A DNA stretch of 64,000 bases. Origin: Eucalyptus grandis (lineage: Eukaryota; Streptophyta; Magnoliopsida; Myrtales; Myrtaceae). The DNA lies in assembly GCF_016545825.1 (NCBI RefSeq), contig NC_052618.1, positions 12,329,398-12,393,397 on the forward strand, in the 5' to 3' direction. This document shows positions 44,067 to 55,089 of this stretch, one piece after another (position 1 is the first letter of the stretch; every line of letters starts with the position of its first letter). The notes under the pieces were generated by a model. That model ran no database searches, had not been told where the DNA came from, and saw only the letters and a list, made by a program, of their open reading frames with translations. The position numbers and the translations under genes are program-made.

Positions 44067-46860
44067 CTCAGCATCCCAAGATATGATCCCTTGCTGCCAG
44101 TCGAATATGGAATTTTTTTTTTTTTTTGTGTGCCTACACCTTAATATATACCATCTTGCTCTCACAAAGAGCGTATATGAAAGCCAACTAGCAGTGAAAC
44201 TAAGTCAAGATCTCACGAGTTGCTAAGCTTGGGTTGATGAACGTCTGAAAGAGCTCGACGGGTTTCTAGTCAAGCTCTAGCTCGAACTATTCGAGGATCG
44301 TTTCAAATTGAAACTCGTGCTTGCCAATACTCAGCTCAACAAACTCTCTGTTAAATTAATGTCTTGAGCTTAAATTCAGATAATAATTTATTAAACCGAA
44401 TTTGCCGATAAATTTTTTTCCAAGTAGATGGACGTCTACGCCGAAGTCTCCAGGAGGTTCCGTTTTTGGGATGGCCGAGTTCTTCTTATTCACGGTGGGG
44501 CCCAAAGCTTGGGCACACGCTCACGCACACCACGCTGGATTTCCCTTTACGGCCACGGAAACAAAATAGGTGGGCCCAGGTCAAAAGTTTGACCTGGGCG
44601 CACGTATAAAAGAGGAATTATGCATTCTTTTCTTTACCTGAGGAGCCGCGCGAAGCAATAAAAGGCTGCACGTCCGCGCCGCTGCACCCGTACGAGAGAA
44701 AGAGAAGTCGTGCAAAGCTTTGAAGAGATACATGATTTCGTACGTACGTGAATCAGGCGTACATAGAGCGTTATATTTTGAGCTTATACACGCGGAAATT
44801 TTGTGCCATGAATTTATGTCCAAGTGAGTTATTTATTTATAAACACTTTATGTTTTTGGTTAAATTTAAGTGTAGGAAATATTTGAGCGTTTGAACGATT
44901 ATAAACTTTAATTCTCTTATTTTAATGAATTATTTGCTATTGGCTTTTTCCCCGTGGATGTATGTATCGATATTCAAATCGAATCACGTAAATTTCTGGT
45001 GTCTTTATTTTTCTCGTTTATTTCTCTGGTGATTTCGCATTGACGTAAATTATAAAATCCTGTCGTTTCTACATATTATATCCCAACACTCTCGAACCTA
45101 ATTCAACAAATTTAATGCTATAAAATTAGGCATAGACATCCCTAACCATGCACATGCATGCACGCATGCATATATATATATGAAATTAATATGTGATTGA
45201 GCGCAAATCGAGTTTAGAACACTGAGTACGAGTTAAGTGGATCTTGACTTTGGGCACTATTGTGTCTCGTTTGGATGCCCAGGGGCCATCCACATCGACA
45301 CTAAGTTCTGTTCATTGGACCCAAAGTCTTCATTGAAGCGGTTGAGCATTCTCACATGCAAAACTTAAATTTGAGGTCCTTGAGAAGTCTCGTTACTCAC
45401 GATTTGGTTGCGATCTCCATCATGCAAGTATTAAGTCCCCTATATTAAGTAACTAACAAGCTACATCAGTCTAAGATTATATTTGTTATATTACTCTAAA
45501 TATTTGTGTTGACATAAATTTTTGCTAGAGAAATAATATACTGAAAATTATGGCAATATATATTTTCATATCAATCAAATTTTCGCTAGAGTTTACATGT
45601 AGTTTTATTTAATAAAGTGGACCCGAACTGCATCATGTAGTTTCAGGATATGGAATTGCAATATATATCAAACATAATATAATTGCATGTTGTGAATCAA
45701 TAAGAAACTTGAGAGCACAAAGAATGTAAATTCTTTTCTCTTGATAGCTTTCCTACATTTGTCAAATTAGCTAGATTTTCGGCTTGATAAAGAAAAGTTG
45801 CGCAAGCTATTGATGAGAATCTTCTTAAGAGTAAAATTAGTGGTTTATTTTCTCTCCTGAATTCACTAATAGGGAATTTTATTAAATAGGTTTAAATCTA
45901 TCGTATGACTATCAATTTAGTCCCAAAATTTTTTAATTTCACATTGTGGCCCTAAATCTATGCACAAAATACCTATGTAATCCTTTCAAGCAATTTTGGG
46001 ATGAAAATGCCGATGTAAACATCTTTCAATTGCCAAAACGATGTCCTTATTTTTGTTGTCTTTATGATTTCTTTTCTATTTCCTTTTTCTTCTTCTTTCT
46101 TTTCTTTTCTTTAAGTTCTTTTCATCGTCCCTTCGTCTTCCTTCACTTCCTGTACTGTTCATCTTCCCTGACTTCAACCTCTCTCCTCCATGTAAAGTCT
46201 CGTAAACTCTTATCGACATAATTACCAGCATCCAATTCAAATTGCCAAACTTCAAGAAGAAGAGCCACAAATTGAACTAGTTGACGGAGAGGAGGACTAG
46301 AAGACTTTTAATTTTTGTTATAGAAATACTCCTAAAGTAGTTGGATCCCACAACTAATAATCTAGCTCTAACAGCATTAGCAATTTCTTCGTGTATTCTC
46401 CATGAATCGTCCTTTCGCTCTCTTTGTGGAGTCATATCCGATGAATAATTGAATCTAAGGTCCAAAGCTTGTGAAGTGACCTCCAATGTGATTGTGGCAC
46501 CAATTAGAAATTGAGCATAAGGATTCCCGCATTTTAAGATACAAGATCCCAATCATTCTACCATTTAAAAATCCTTGAGAGTTATCTACACGTCTTACAA
46601 GGATAAATTAAGTAGAGTAGTCATCATCAAATATCCTACATTGACATAGGATACGCGATTGATGTTTAGGAGTTTATGCTCCTAATATTTCGATTCCTCC
46701 TCATCGTCACCGGTGCAAATAGTTACGCATATATAATGGTCTCTATTCACTGAGAAGGGCAATCTTGTCATCATATATATTTTTGATCTTATTTTACATT
46801 AGACATGATCTCTTACATGGAGGCAACACTCAATCATTTAGGGAATGAATGACTCTCACA
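44067..46860. other. Duplicated Gnk2-cluster flank, no gene
   Basis: 44160-44340 parallels 50630-50815, and 45100-45240 parallels 50840-50885 plus 51650-51720, both sets being parts of the 42.6-45.5 / 49.6-52.1 kb duplication. 44400-44740 is GC-richer and contains tataaaaga (44604-44612) and aataaaagg (44657-44665), so a promoter-like region is possible, but no gene follows on either strand. 46495-46800 parallels 34980-35275. Confidence 0.5.
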
Positions 46861-46867
46861 CCGAGCA

Positions 46868-47257
46868 TCATTGGGTGAAAGAATATATCTCATACCTAAC
46901 TCTGTAATCTTGGAGTTGAATTTGAGCACCGACAGAGTAGCTGCACACTTGAAAGAGTTGTTGTCTCGCAGAATTGATGCACGCGGACTGTCCAAGCATG
47001 TCGTTACATGCTCCATGCCCCCAAAATTGAAAGTACAAATTGAGAAACGAGCCATAGTAGTTGTACCCATGAGTCGCCGTGTTAGCGCTCAAATCGTCTA
47101 GGACTGCATTCACTATATTTCCATATGGACCATGAGGGTAATATTGTTGCCCATCGCAAATTCTGTTTATCATGGTTGTGTTTGTGGCACCACTTGCCGT
47201 GGTGCACAGAGAAAGAAGCCCTACAATGATGCTTACAACTCCTTGAAACCTCAACAT
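46868..47257 (-). CDS. Ginkbilobin-2-like (DUF26/Gnk2 domain) secreted cysteine-rich protein
   Basis: A single exon encodes 129 residues with a clear start (MLRFQGVVSIIVGLL, signal peptide to about residue 23, TASGA). The mature part of about 106 residues matches the length of Gnk2, an antifungal mannose-binding seed protein. Landmarks are ICDGQQYYPHGPYG (first Cys), GYNYYGS, GHGACNDMLGQSACINSARQ, FQVCS, SVGAQIQLQD and RVRYEIYSF, then a stop. The family motif C-x8-C-x2-C is C-x8-C-x2-S here, and the Cys after QLQD is Tyr, so four of six cysteines remain. In Gnk2 those two lost cysteines pair with each other. The Asn and Arg of the mannose site are Asp and Gln here, while the Glu (RYE) is kept. 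It is probably secreted to the apoplast; antifungal or lectin activity is doubtful. Three nearby copies are pseudogenes. Confidence 0.85.
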   Translation of the reverse strand: MLRFQGVVSIIVGLLSLCTTASGATNTTMINRICDGQQYYPHGPYGNIVNAVLDDLSANTATHGYNYYGSFLNLYFQFWGHGACNDMLGQSACINSARQQLFQVCSYSVGAQIQLQDYRVRYEIYSFTQ

Positions 47258-47330
47258 GATGTTTATATACGCGATCTATCTATGTCTTTAGTATATATTT
47301 CTCTGAAGTTTAGAGCCAGCTAGTTTCGGC

Positions 47331-47340
47331 TATATATAAG
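47331..47340 (-). promoter_or_regulatory. TATA box of the Gnk2-like gene
   Basis: The minus strand reads cttatatata, 74-83 bases upstream of the ATG at 47257. This is a normal spacing for a short plant 5' leader and supports the chosen start. Confidence 0.6.
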
Positions 47341-49640
47341 AGGGTCGATTACATAGGTTGGGCTGCTCCTCTTATATCATTACATCGGTGCAGATGTTAG
47401 ATGAATTAGGTGACAACATCCTCGATTATTCCATCGTCTTCACACTTGAACACTCTTAGCCAAGAGATTCACAACTTCCTCGATTCCCTCATCCTTGTCT
47501 ATTCTTTTGAGGTATATGGTTCGATAGGCATAAAATAGACTAGATACTCTTTAGGATCAAGAATAATATGCTCCATCCTATAATATCAACTATCTTCTGA
47601 ATTGGTCTAGGTTTTACTGTTGTTAAATTAACATGTAAATTGACAAGATCTTGGAATTAAATTAATCAGAGAAATAAATGAGAAACAATCAAGGAGACAA
47701 GAAATTTACATGGTTCAGTTTGAGTGTTGGTACCTACTTTATAGAGAGAGCTGGCAGTAAATAATGTATTAATAATCTGGAAAATTAAATTTACAATATC
47801 CCATGCGCTTAAATGTTTCCCACACTTAGATTAATTATAAACTCACATTATTTACAAATAAATAATTTAATTGGATCTACAGCTCACAGCATGAGTCTCT
47901 CAATTACTTGCTGCTTGAAAGAAATAGAAAAAACCCACACACTATTCTCTTTCCTTTTGTGGAAAATAACACAAATAGTCCATGAACTTTTATCCGATAT
48001 ACAATATGATTCCTAAACTTTCAATTTGTTCAATGTAGTATATAACTTAAACTAATCAAGGAGGGAATATTTATCTTCTCCAACAAAATGAAAGAACAAA
48101 TCCTTTGTGCCCGAGAGATAAAAACAAAATCTGCAAATTTCCTTATTTCAAGGCCACTTTTGAATTAACTCACATTTGCCTTGAACGCCTAATTATCGTT
48201 ACAATACATGGAATCTACATATTCCAATCGAATCAATTCCCTAACGAGCTGAAACTCGAGATATAATTTAACACTTACAAAATGAAGGAGTTAAATGGAG
48301 GAATTATTGCATGGATCTATGTGATGCGGTGAGTAAAGAGATAGGTAACATGAAAGTTTGCATATAACTACGACTAGTTCGATAACATATTATGCATTAT
48401 TGAGATGCATCTATAACTTGTGTTAGAAAACGCCTAGAGTAGTTAAGATATCATGATTCGTCCATAATGCATAGGCTTAAATTTTTAAGTGAAAGTTGGT
48501 TTAACTGGAAATATTGATGAACTCAAACTTATGTTCCTTAGCAATCTCCCTAGGAGAAGGAATTGACTTTTGTTGTGTGCTTCCAATAAATGATATCATA
48601 TACAGGCATTTCCCAATTTGTTGATTGCTTGTTTTAAGCAAATGAATTGACTGCAGAAGGTTTTACCCATAAGGCTAGCTGCTTTGTTTATCTCACTTGC
48701 CATTAGTCTGTCTAGTGCCTTTCGGTTGGCGTCCGTCTTGGGTAACCTCCTGCTTGACCTCTTTCTCAAAGTCAGAAGTTGGCAATACCTCGGCTTATAG
48801 AGTCAGTAGTTTGACATCTTCTAAGGAGTTGCCAAGAGGTGGACCTGTATGGGAAATTAGAGGTAGATAGTTCAATAAGATCATTTTTTCCTTCTTTACC
48901 GATGGTTAATTGGTCGCCCACTCCCAGTGTATATCTATATTCGGTGAATATCTCAAGAGAGGAATTTCATGACCAATGCAGCTTTCGAACAACCTTGATG
49001 GTTCATTCTAGCTGAAGAGATGTGGGGGTGAAGGTGAACATTGTGTTGTAACAATGCAGTCACAATGATAGCCTTCATAATTTGGTTGAGAAAGAGAGCA
49101 GGGATGAAGATGAGTGTTGAATATTGAAGTTTGGGACAAGTTGATGTAGACGGGTACTTGAATTAAAGAAGAGAAGGCCTATACTAAGCTCACACTTGAG
49201 ATTAAGTTTAAAACTCCCAATTTGCATATTACATAACTTTAAAGACCATATCACCCCTCGACTACTGAACAAAACTTAAGTTAGAAGAAAAGTGATAAAG
49301 TGGTCTAATTCAACTTTAATGATAAAAAAAACTTCCATATGAGGTCTGACTAATAAGGATTTGTGAGTCATAACAACTTGATTGATTTCAAGTCAAACTC
49401 GAGCTGCTCGAGGATCTTGTCAAATTCAAGTTCAAACTCGCCAATACTTTGCTCAACAAGCTTGTTGACCTAATCTTGACTAATTCATCCATTGCGTTAT
49501 ACCATAATCCTACAGTACATTTTAAAGATAGACATTAGCATTTCATGAAATTTTTAACGAGAGTCTAAGATTAATATATGTACGCTTCCAATTTTGAATA
49601 TTTTCTATTCAGTTTAGGTAACTTGGTACTTGTCAATGAC
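47341..49640. other. Intergenic; one GC-balanced stretch of possible gene debris
   Basis: Mostly AT-rich. 48660-49075 has more balanced composition and short minus-strand frames (for example MKAIIVTALLQHNVHLHPH from 49075) with many stops. It may be exon debris but I cannot name it. 47940-48060 carries 'aataacacaaatagtcc' and 'aactttcaatttgttc', ends of a common dispersed plant repeat. Confidence 0.4.
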
Positions 49641-49869
49641 ATTGCCAATTTCATTTAGGGTCAAGCTCAAACATTGTTAGATCAAATTGATCCGTACTTG
49701 TAGACAATTAATCAATTCAAACATATACGAAGACCAATGGGGCTAACAAAGCCACTCACATTCCACATGTAGACCAAACTATGACAAAACCTTATTGAAT
49801 TTAAGATTTTCATAGACGTGCCACCATTATGATTTTGGACATTTTCCAATATAAGTTTAGGTTATTCCT

Positions 49870-50353
49870 GAGTTTATATTGCTAGCTATGTCCACAATCG
49901 CGAAGCTGAAACTGTGCACCAATACCATACGGGCACTCTCTTGACTTCCTTGTGGGTGATATCCATGCAGCTAATAAAGTCCACGTGTCAATACACCATT
50001 GTACACACCGTAGCCGAAGCACTTGGCATGGCGGAAAGAAGCATGGTTGCAGTAGGCAAATCCCTTTTCCACGTCTGCGTGCCTTAGATCGACCAGGATG
50101 CTGTCCCATGCGGAGGACTAATCGTCCCATTCGTAGTATTGCCCTCCATTCCAACCTTTTCCGCAGAAATCATGTCCGGGTCATTTCTAATTATGCAAAG
50201 ACACTGTGAACGTACTATGAGTAGGACTGCGATTGTCGGTGCTATAAACATAAAGATAATCTTTCCTTCTACTTCTCTTTTGTTTAGAATACAAAAACCC
50301 AGGAATTGAGTTGGGTATAAAAAGGGCTCATTTCTCATTGGGTCCCCAGTCAT
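49870..50353 (-). pseudogene. Gnk2-like protein gene, decayed copy 3
   Basis: A hydrophobic leader (FIAPTIAVLLIVRSQCLC, minus strand from 50275) is followed by a first-Cys region lacking its Cys (VGMEGNTTNG) and a stop at 50084. Remnants of the core follow in shifted frames: HAKCFGYGV, SCMDITHKEVKRV, IGAQFQLRDC. After RDC the family RxRYE is lost. It is colinear with copy 2 including both flanks, so the two come from one segmental duplication, and each decayed differently. Confidence 0.7.
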
Positions 50354-50888
50354 TAATTGATTAGGTCAAGAGTCTTTCTTAGGATCTTGGTGGAATCTTC
50401 ATTGGATCAGAAGGCTTTTGCTTCTCTGTCTAACCAGTGAATTTGGCATGTATACTATAGAATACAAGTTCGTTGACGTACTTGCAGATCATACTTTCTT
50501 GAATCTTGCAAATTAAAATGAGAGTTCATGTATAATAGCCAACTTGTGCTGGTAAGATATGATTCCTTGTCATGCTAATCATGTTAGGAAAATTACTACC
50601 TACCCACAATGTATACCCTGTTCCTCTCACAACGAGCATATGCAAAGACCTACTCGAAGTGAAACTAAATCAACTTCTCATGAGTTGTCCGGTCTTGGGT
50701 TGATGATTATTTGAGAATGGCTCGATTGATTTCTAGTCATGCTCTGGCACAAACTACTCAAGTGTCTTGTCAAATTGAACTCAAGGTCGCTAATACTTAT
50801 CTCAACAAGCTTGTGAGTCTAATTCAAAAAAAAAATTATTGTTATAAAATTAGGCATAGACATCCGTAACCACACACATAGATATATG

Positions 50889-51612
50889 GATTGTCAGACA
50901 CCGCAAGTGCCAAAACTTGATACGGGTAAATACTTAAGTGCCAAAACTTTCAAAAAGTACACTTAAGTGTAAAATTTGAAGGAAAAAAAAAATACTCAAG
51001 TGCCAATGGCAAGAATTTCTAGCCAAATTGTCGATGTGGCTTTTTCCAATGACATTTTTTACTAGCGTGGCAATTCTTTAAAAAAAAATTATCCACATGG
51101 CACTATAAGCTCAAAACGAGTCATATTGCTCTCAAATTTGATTTTTAATAAATATCAATTAAATTAAAGTTGAAAAACTAAAATTTTTAAAAAGAAGGAG
51201 GAGGCAGCATTCAGCGAGGGCCTCTACAACCCTCGTTGCTACTGCCCCACCGTCACCAACCCTTTCCGGCAAGGGTAAGGCGGCAGCAGCAGTGGAGGCC
51301 CCATCGAATGTTGTCTCCTCCTCTTTCTTTTTCTTCTTTTAAAATTAATTTAAGTAATATTTAATTAATAAATTTGGGGGAAAAATGACATCGTTTTACA
51401 TATTGATTGCTGAGTAAACATTTCAACATTCCACGCATACCACTTTTATTAATAAAAAGACCATGTCGGATTTTCAGTTAGCCTCACCGGAATTAGCACT
51501 TAGATATTCAATTTTAAAAAAAAAAGACTGGTACTTAAGTATACTTTTTGAAAGTTTTGACACTTAAATATCTACCCGTGCCAAGATTTGGCACTTACGG
51601 TATACTTTTGCC
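50889..51612. mobile_element. TIR element with GGCAAAAGTA-type ends, copy 2
   Basis: The inverted termini of about 75 bp are well kept: left ccgcaagtgccaaaactt ... acgggtaaatacttaagtg, right (reverse complement) ccgtaagtgccaaatctt ... acgggtagatatttaagtg. Both continue into caaaactttcaaaaagta. The interior has a small GC-rich core at 51210-51310 (gcgagggcctc; ccggcaagggtaagg) and no transposase. It interrupts the paralogous tract at 45.15 kb (caggcatagacat side to agttgattgagc side). Confidence 0.7.
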
Positions 51613-52660
51613 TAGACATATGCATAGAATACAATAGTACCTCAACTTTTTATTTGAGTCAAGCTCCATTAGGAAAATTATAGTTGATTGAGCTCAAATT
51701 GAGTTCCAAACACTAAGTATGGGAGTTTTAGTCTATCTTGACTTTTTTTTTTTTTTTTTGTGTCAGTTAGTCTATCTTGACTTGGGCGACTTGTTTAGAC
51801 ACTCAAAGCCTAGCCTTGTTGACACTAGATTCGGGTAATTGGAGCCAACATGTTCATCAAAGCAGTTGAGGATTCTCTCGTGCAGAATTCGAGCGCGAGG
51901 TTCTTGTTGAGAAATCACATTATCACGATTTGGTGGTGATCTTCATTGTGCAACTTTTAAGTTCCCATAATTTTTAATCCTCTATATTAAGCAATTAGCA
52001 AGATATAAAATTGCAATACTCATCGAATTATAATATTCGTACATGCTATGAATCAAGAAGAAACAGGAAAGCACAAAGAATGTCAATTCCTTTCTCTTGA
52101 TAGCTTTTCTACGTTCATCGGAATATTCAAATTTGTGCCCTCTGGATGTGGAAAGGGCGGGCAAGTTATTTATGCAGAATCTTCTTGAGAGCAAAATTAA
52201 TAGGTTCTTCTATCCTCCATTTGCTATTTCAAAAAATTAGGATCTTTAAAGTTTCTTTGTAGTTGAAAAGAATAGTAGATTCTAACTTTATCTCGGCGTC
52301 AGCTCTTAACATTGGAATTTTGATGCTTTTGCTAATGAAACATCGATTTTTATTACTTTCTTGTTTCGCTGATCATCCCTCAACATCACATTCTCAAAGC
52401 ACAGACAGGCAAAGTGCAACCAAACCCTTGCCAAGTTCTAGGCGATGGCGAGGGTTGATGACAGCCGCCGCTTGCCCTCATGTAGTGGTACCGCACTAGT
52501 GACGAGAGTCAGACAAGCAGGGATTGGCCAGTCCTTGTGTTTATTGGTGCGCCACTAGCACATGAAGGCGAGAGCAAGTAACCCTCGTGGTAGCCCGGTG
52601 AGGCTTGTCCGTGCTCGACGCGAAGTAAGGGTGGCGATGGCACCACCGGATTTTTTTTTT
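51613..52660. repeat. End of duplicated segment, then a GC-rich core remnant
   Basis: 51640-52150 parallels 45200-45830 (for example 'tcttgactttgggc', 'agcacaaagaatgt'). 52430-52650 is a GC-rich tract (ggcgatggcgagggttg; gaaggcgagagc) bounded by AT-rich DNA and a T-run at 52651, of the same style as other transposon cores in the window. I see no gene. Confidence 0.45.
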
Positions 52661-55089
52661 TTTTTTTTTTAGCTATTTTGGGCACCTAGCATTTACTTGG
52701 TTCCTTATCAATCTCAAATGACATAAATCTTTTTTTGGAAATGCCACGTTGTATTTTGTTCACTGAAAATGGAGATAACGTGAAGTAATTGATAATTTAT
52801 TTTTAACAAAATTTAGGAATTGGATGTACCACTTGAAAGTTTGAATTAGTTAGTACTCACTCATTGCTTGATTGCACATTTTTTTATATTATTGAATTTT
52901 ACGTCAATGATTTAACTATATCTGGTAGCATGTTTGTTTGTTTTATTTTTATAGTTAAACTAATAAATGAAAATATTAATAGATGGAATACAAGACTAGT
53001 GGTGTATTGATTTTATTTGATAGGCAAATTAATTACAAGCTCACCCGTATGAAAACCAGCCTAAAGTTTTTGCCTGAAGTAACTTCCATGTGCCACTTCA
53101 TCGCAGCGCTTTGTTGTTGAGCGAGAGCCAGCACATTTGACCAAAATAGTCACTGGTTAGTCTATCAATTCGGAGCATCCAATATGTGATCTCACTAGTC
53201 CTTTCGAGTTACATACACGATCTTAGTCATTGAATTAGAGAAAATTGATGTCAACTGTTGGATGACAAGGTATCTTGACCGTGTGATCAAGATAAATTGA
53301 TCCATGAGCTGCGCTATATCGCCATTGCACTGCTTAAAGAAACTGATCTTGCATCCTTGTTGCAGAATTTAAAACTTCTTAGTTTTCTTTCTTTTCTTTA
53401 TTCACTTCGGTTTGACCATGATGAGTTGTTGTCATGGATTGTAGCCTTAATCTTTTTTATAATAGATAATCAATTCCAAGAAGTTCCTTGAGAAGTTATG
53501 GAAAGGATCTCTTGAACTTGGTACTTCTTAAGGTTCCGGCTTGTTCAACCTGGACTATAGAACTAGAAAAGCAAAACAACATCATCTTGTTGTTGTGAAT
53601 AACGGTGTCGGGGATTCATGGAGCATTACGACATTGGTCATATTCACCTCATAGTTTTCAAACATAAATGGAACTCATCTTTTTGCCTAATATTATTCAA
53701 TAAGAGTGCTTCGGAGACATTATGATGATGCATAATTGTACAAAAATGCAATCACTAATTTAAACTAAGGCTGCAATTTGGTAAAACTGTGAACATTCCG
53801 AAGGCTACTTAATGAGCGCATTGACTCAATCAAACACCGGCATAGTGTTGGCAATTTATTAAGTGAGATCAGCCTACATTGACATGTAGTTCCAAAATTA
53901 TGGCACCCCATCATTCAATTTTACTTCCCTGCAAGGTCATATTAGTATATCAAAACATAGCAATATGGACAAGCGGATAGGGAAACGAAAAAAAATTAAT
54001 CAAGATACAGAGAAGAAGAAAGTGTCGTAACTTGAGGAATCGCGAGTAAGAAATTTTCAGATATGGATCAAGTTAGGCCCAGTAGCAAACCAGGGCGCAT
54101 GTCGGCAACGAACTAGGGTATTATCTCGATCACGGGCTAGGCCCAGTCCAGGTCACGAATCAGGCTCTGTTTAGTTTCGGCTCTATTCAGTGATCGTCAT
54201 GATTTGAAGGAAGTTCTTGGACTCTATGCGCGAAAAGCTCATCAATAAGAGACAAGTGTTCAATCTAACAAGAATGCAAGGACACTGATTAGACTTTAAA
54301 TTAACGATTTAAAGGAAGTTCTCAATCTAAAAAAAGTCCTTTAGTCTTAAATGTGCAAGAATGCATTTCAAGAATGAGGACGTGAGACTATTCAGATTGG
54401 AAAATTTTGTTTTGTCATAACATTTTATTTTATTTTGAAATTAGTCATAATCTTTTTAAATAGTCATATTATATACAGTTTTACAAGTCATTTGACATTC
54501 TAATCTTACAACTTTGATCTGCAGAAAAATTAAACAATTACAAATTTTCCTCATGAACTGAGTTTTTTTTTTTTTTTTTTCACTTAAAGGGATGATTTGA
54601 AGGGCTTTTTGTCAACACGTGTGAAAATTCGAAAGATAATACATGAAAATACAAGACTTAATTTTAACTAATGGTCAACATTAATTAGCTCTAATTCTTT
54701 AAGTTAGCCCAAGTCTAATATGTCAATAGGTAGCACATTATCGAAATTTGCTATTCAATATACATATATAACACGGCCGTTTTACATTTAATGGAGCATT
54801 TTACTTATTTCTAATTTAGAAATTTATATTGCTCTGAAATTTAAAGTGAATAAACATAGAAGTTTTCAATTGATTATGGCATTGGAAGAAGAACATCAAA
54901 CATGTCTAATGTACGCCATGAACGAAGTCTCTATATGGCAATTACTAGCACAGCGGTAGATCAAAAAGCATGGGAACGTCATAAAGCAAAAATGTGAATG
55001 CTCATATTTGGATTTGATGCTTGTTCCTTACGCAACTTAAAGCAAAAAGCAGAAAAAAGACAAAAGTAAAGTGTCTTAACATTTAAAGA
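52661..55089. other. AT-rich intergenic DNA
   Basis: No gene or clear element. 54060-54190 is GC-richer, with repeated words 'aggcccagt' (54075 and 54150), unassigned. Confidence 0.45.

Noticed and set aside
46076..46270. Lys/Arg-rich minus-strand frame
   Set aside because: It is a translation of a TTCTTTTC pyrimidine tract; low complexity.
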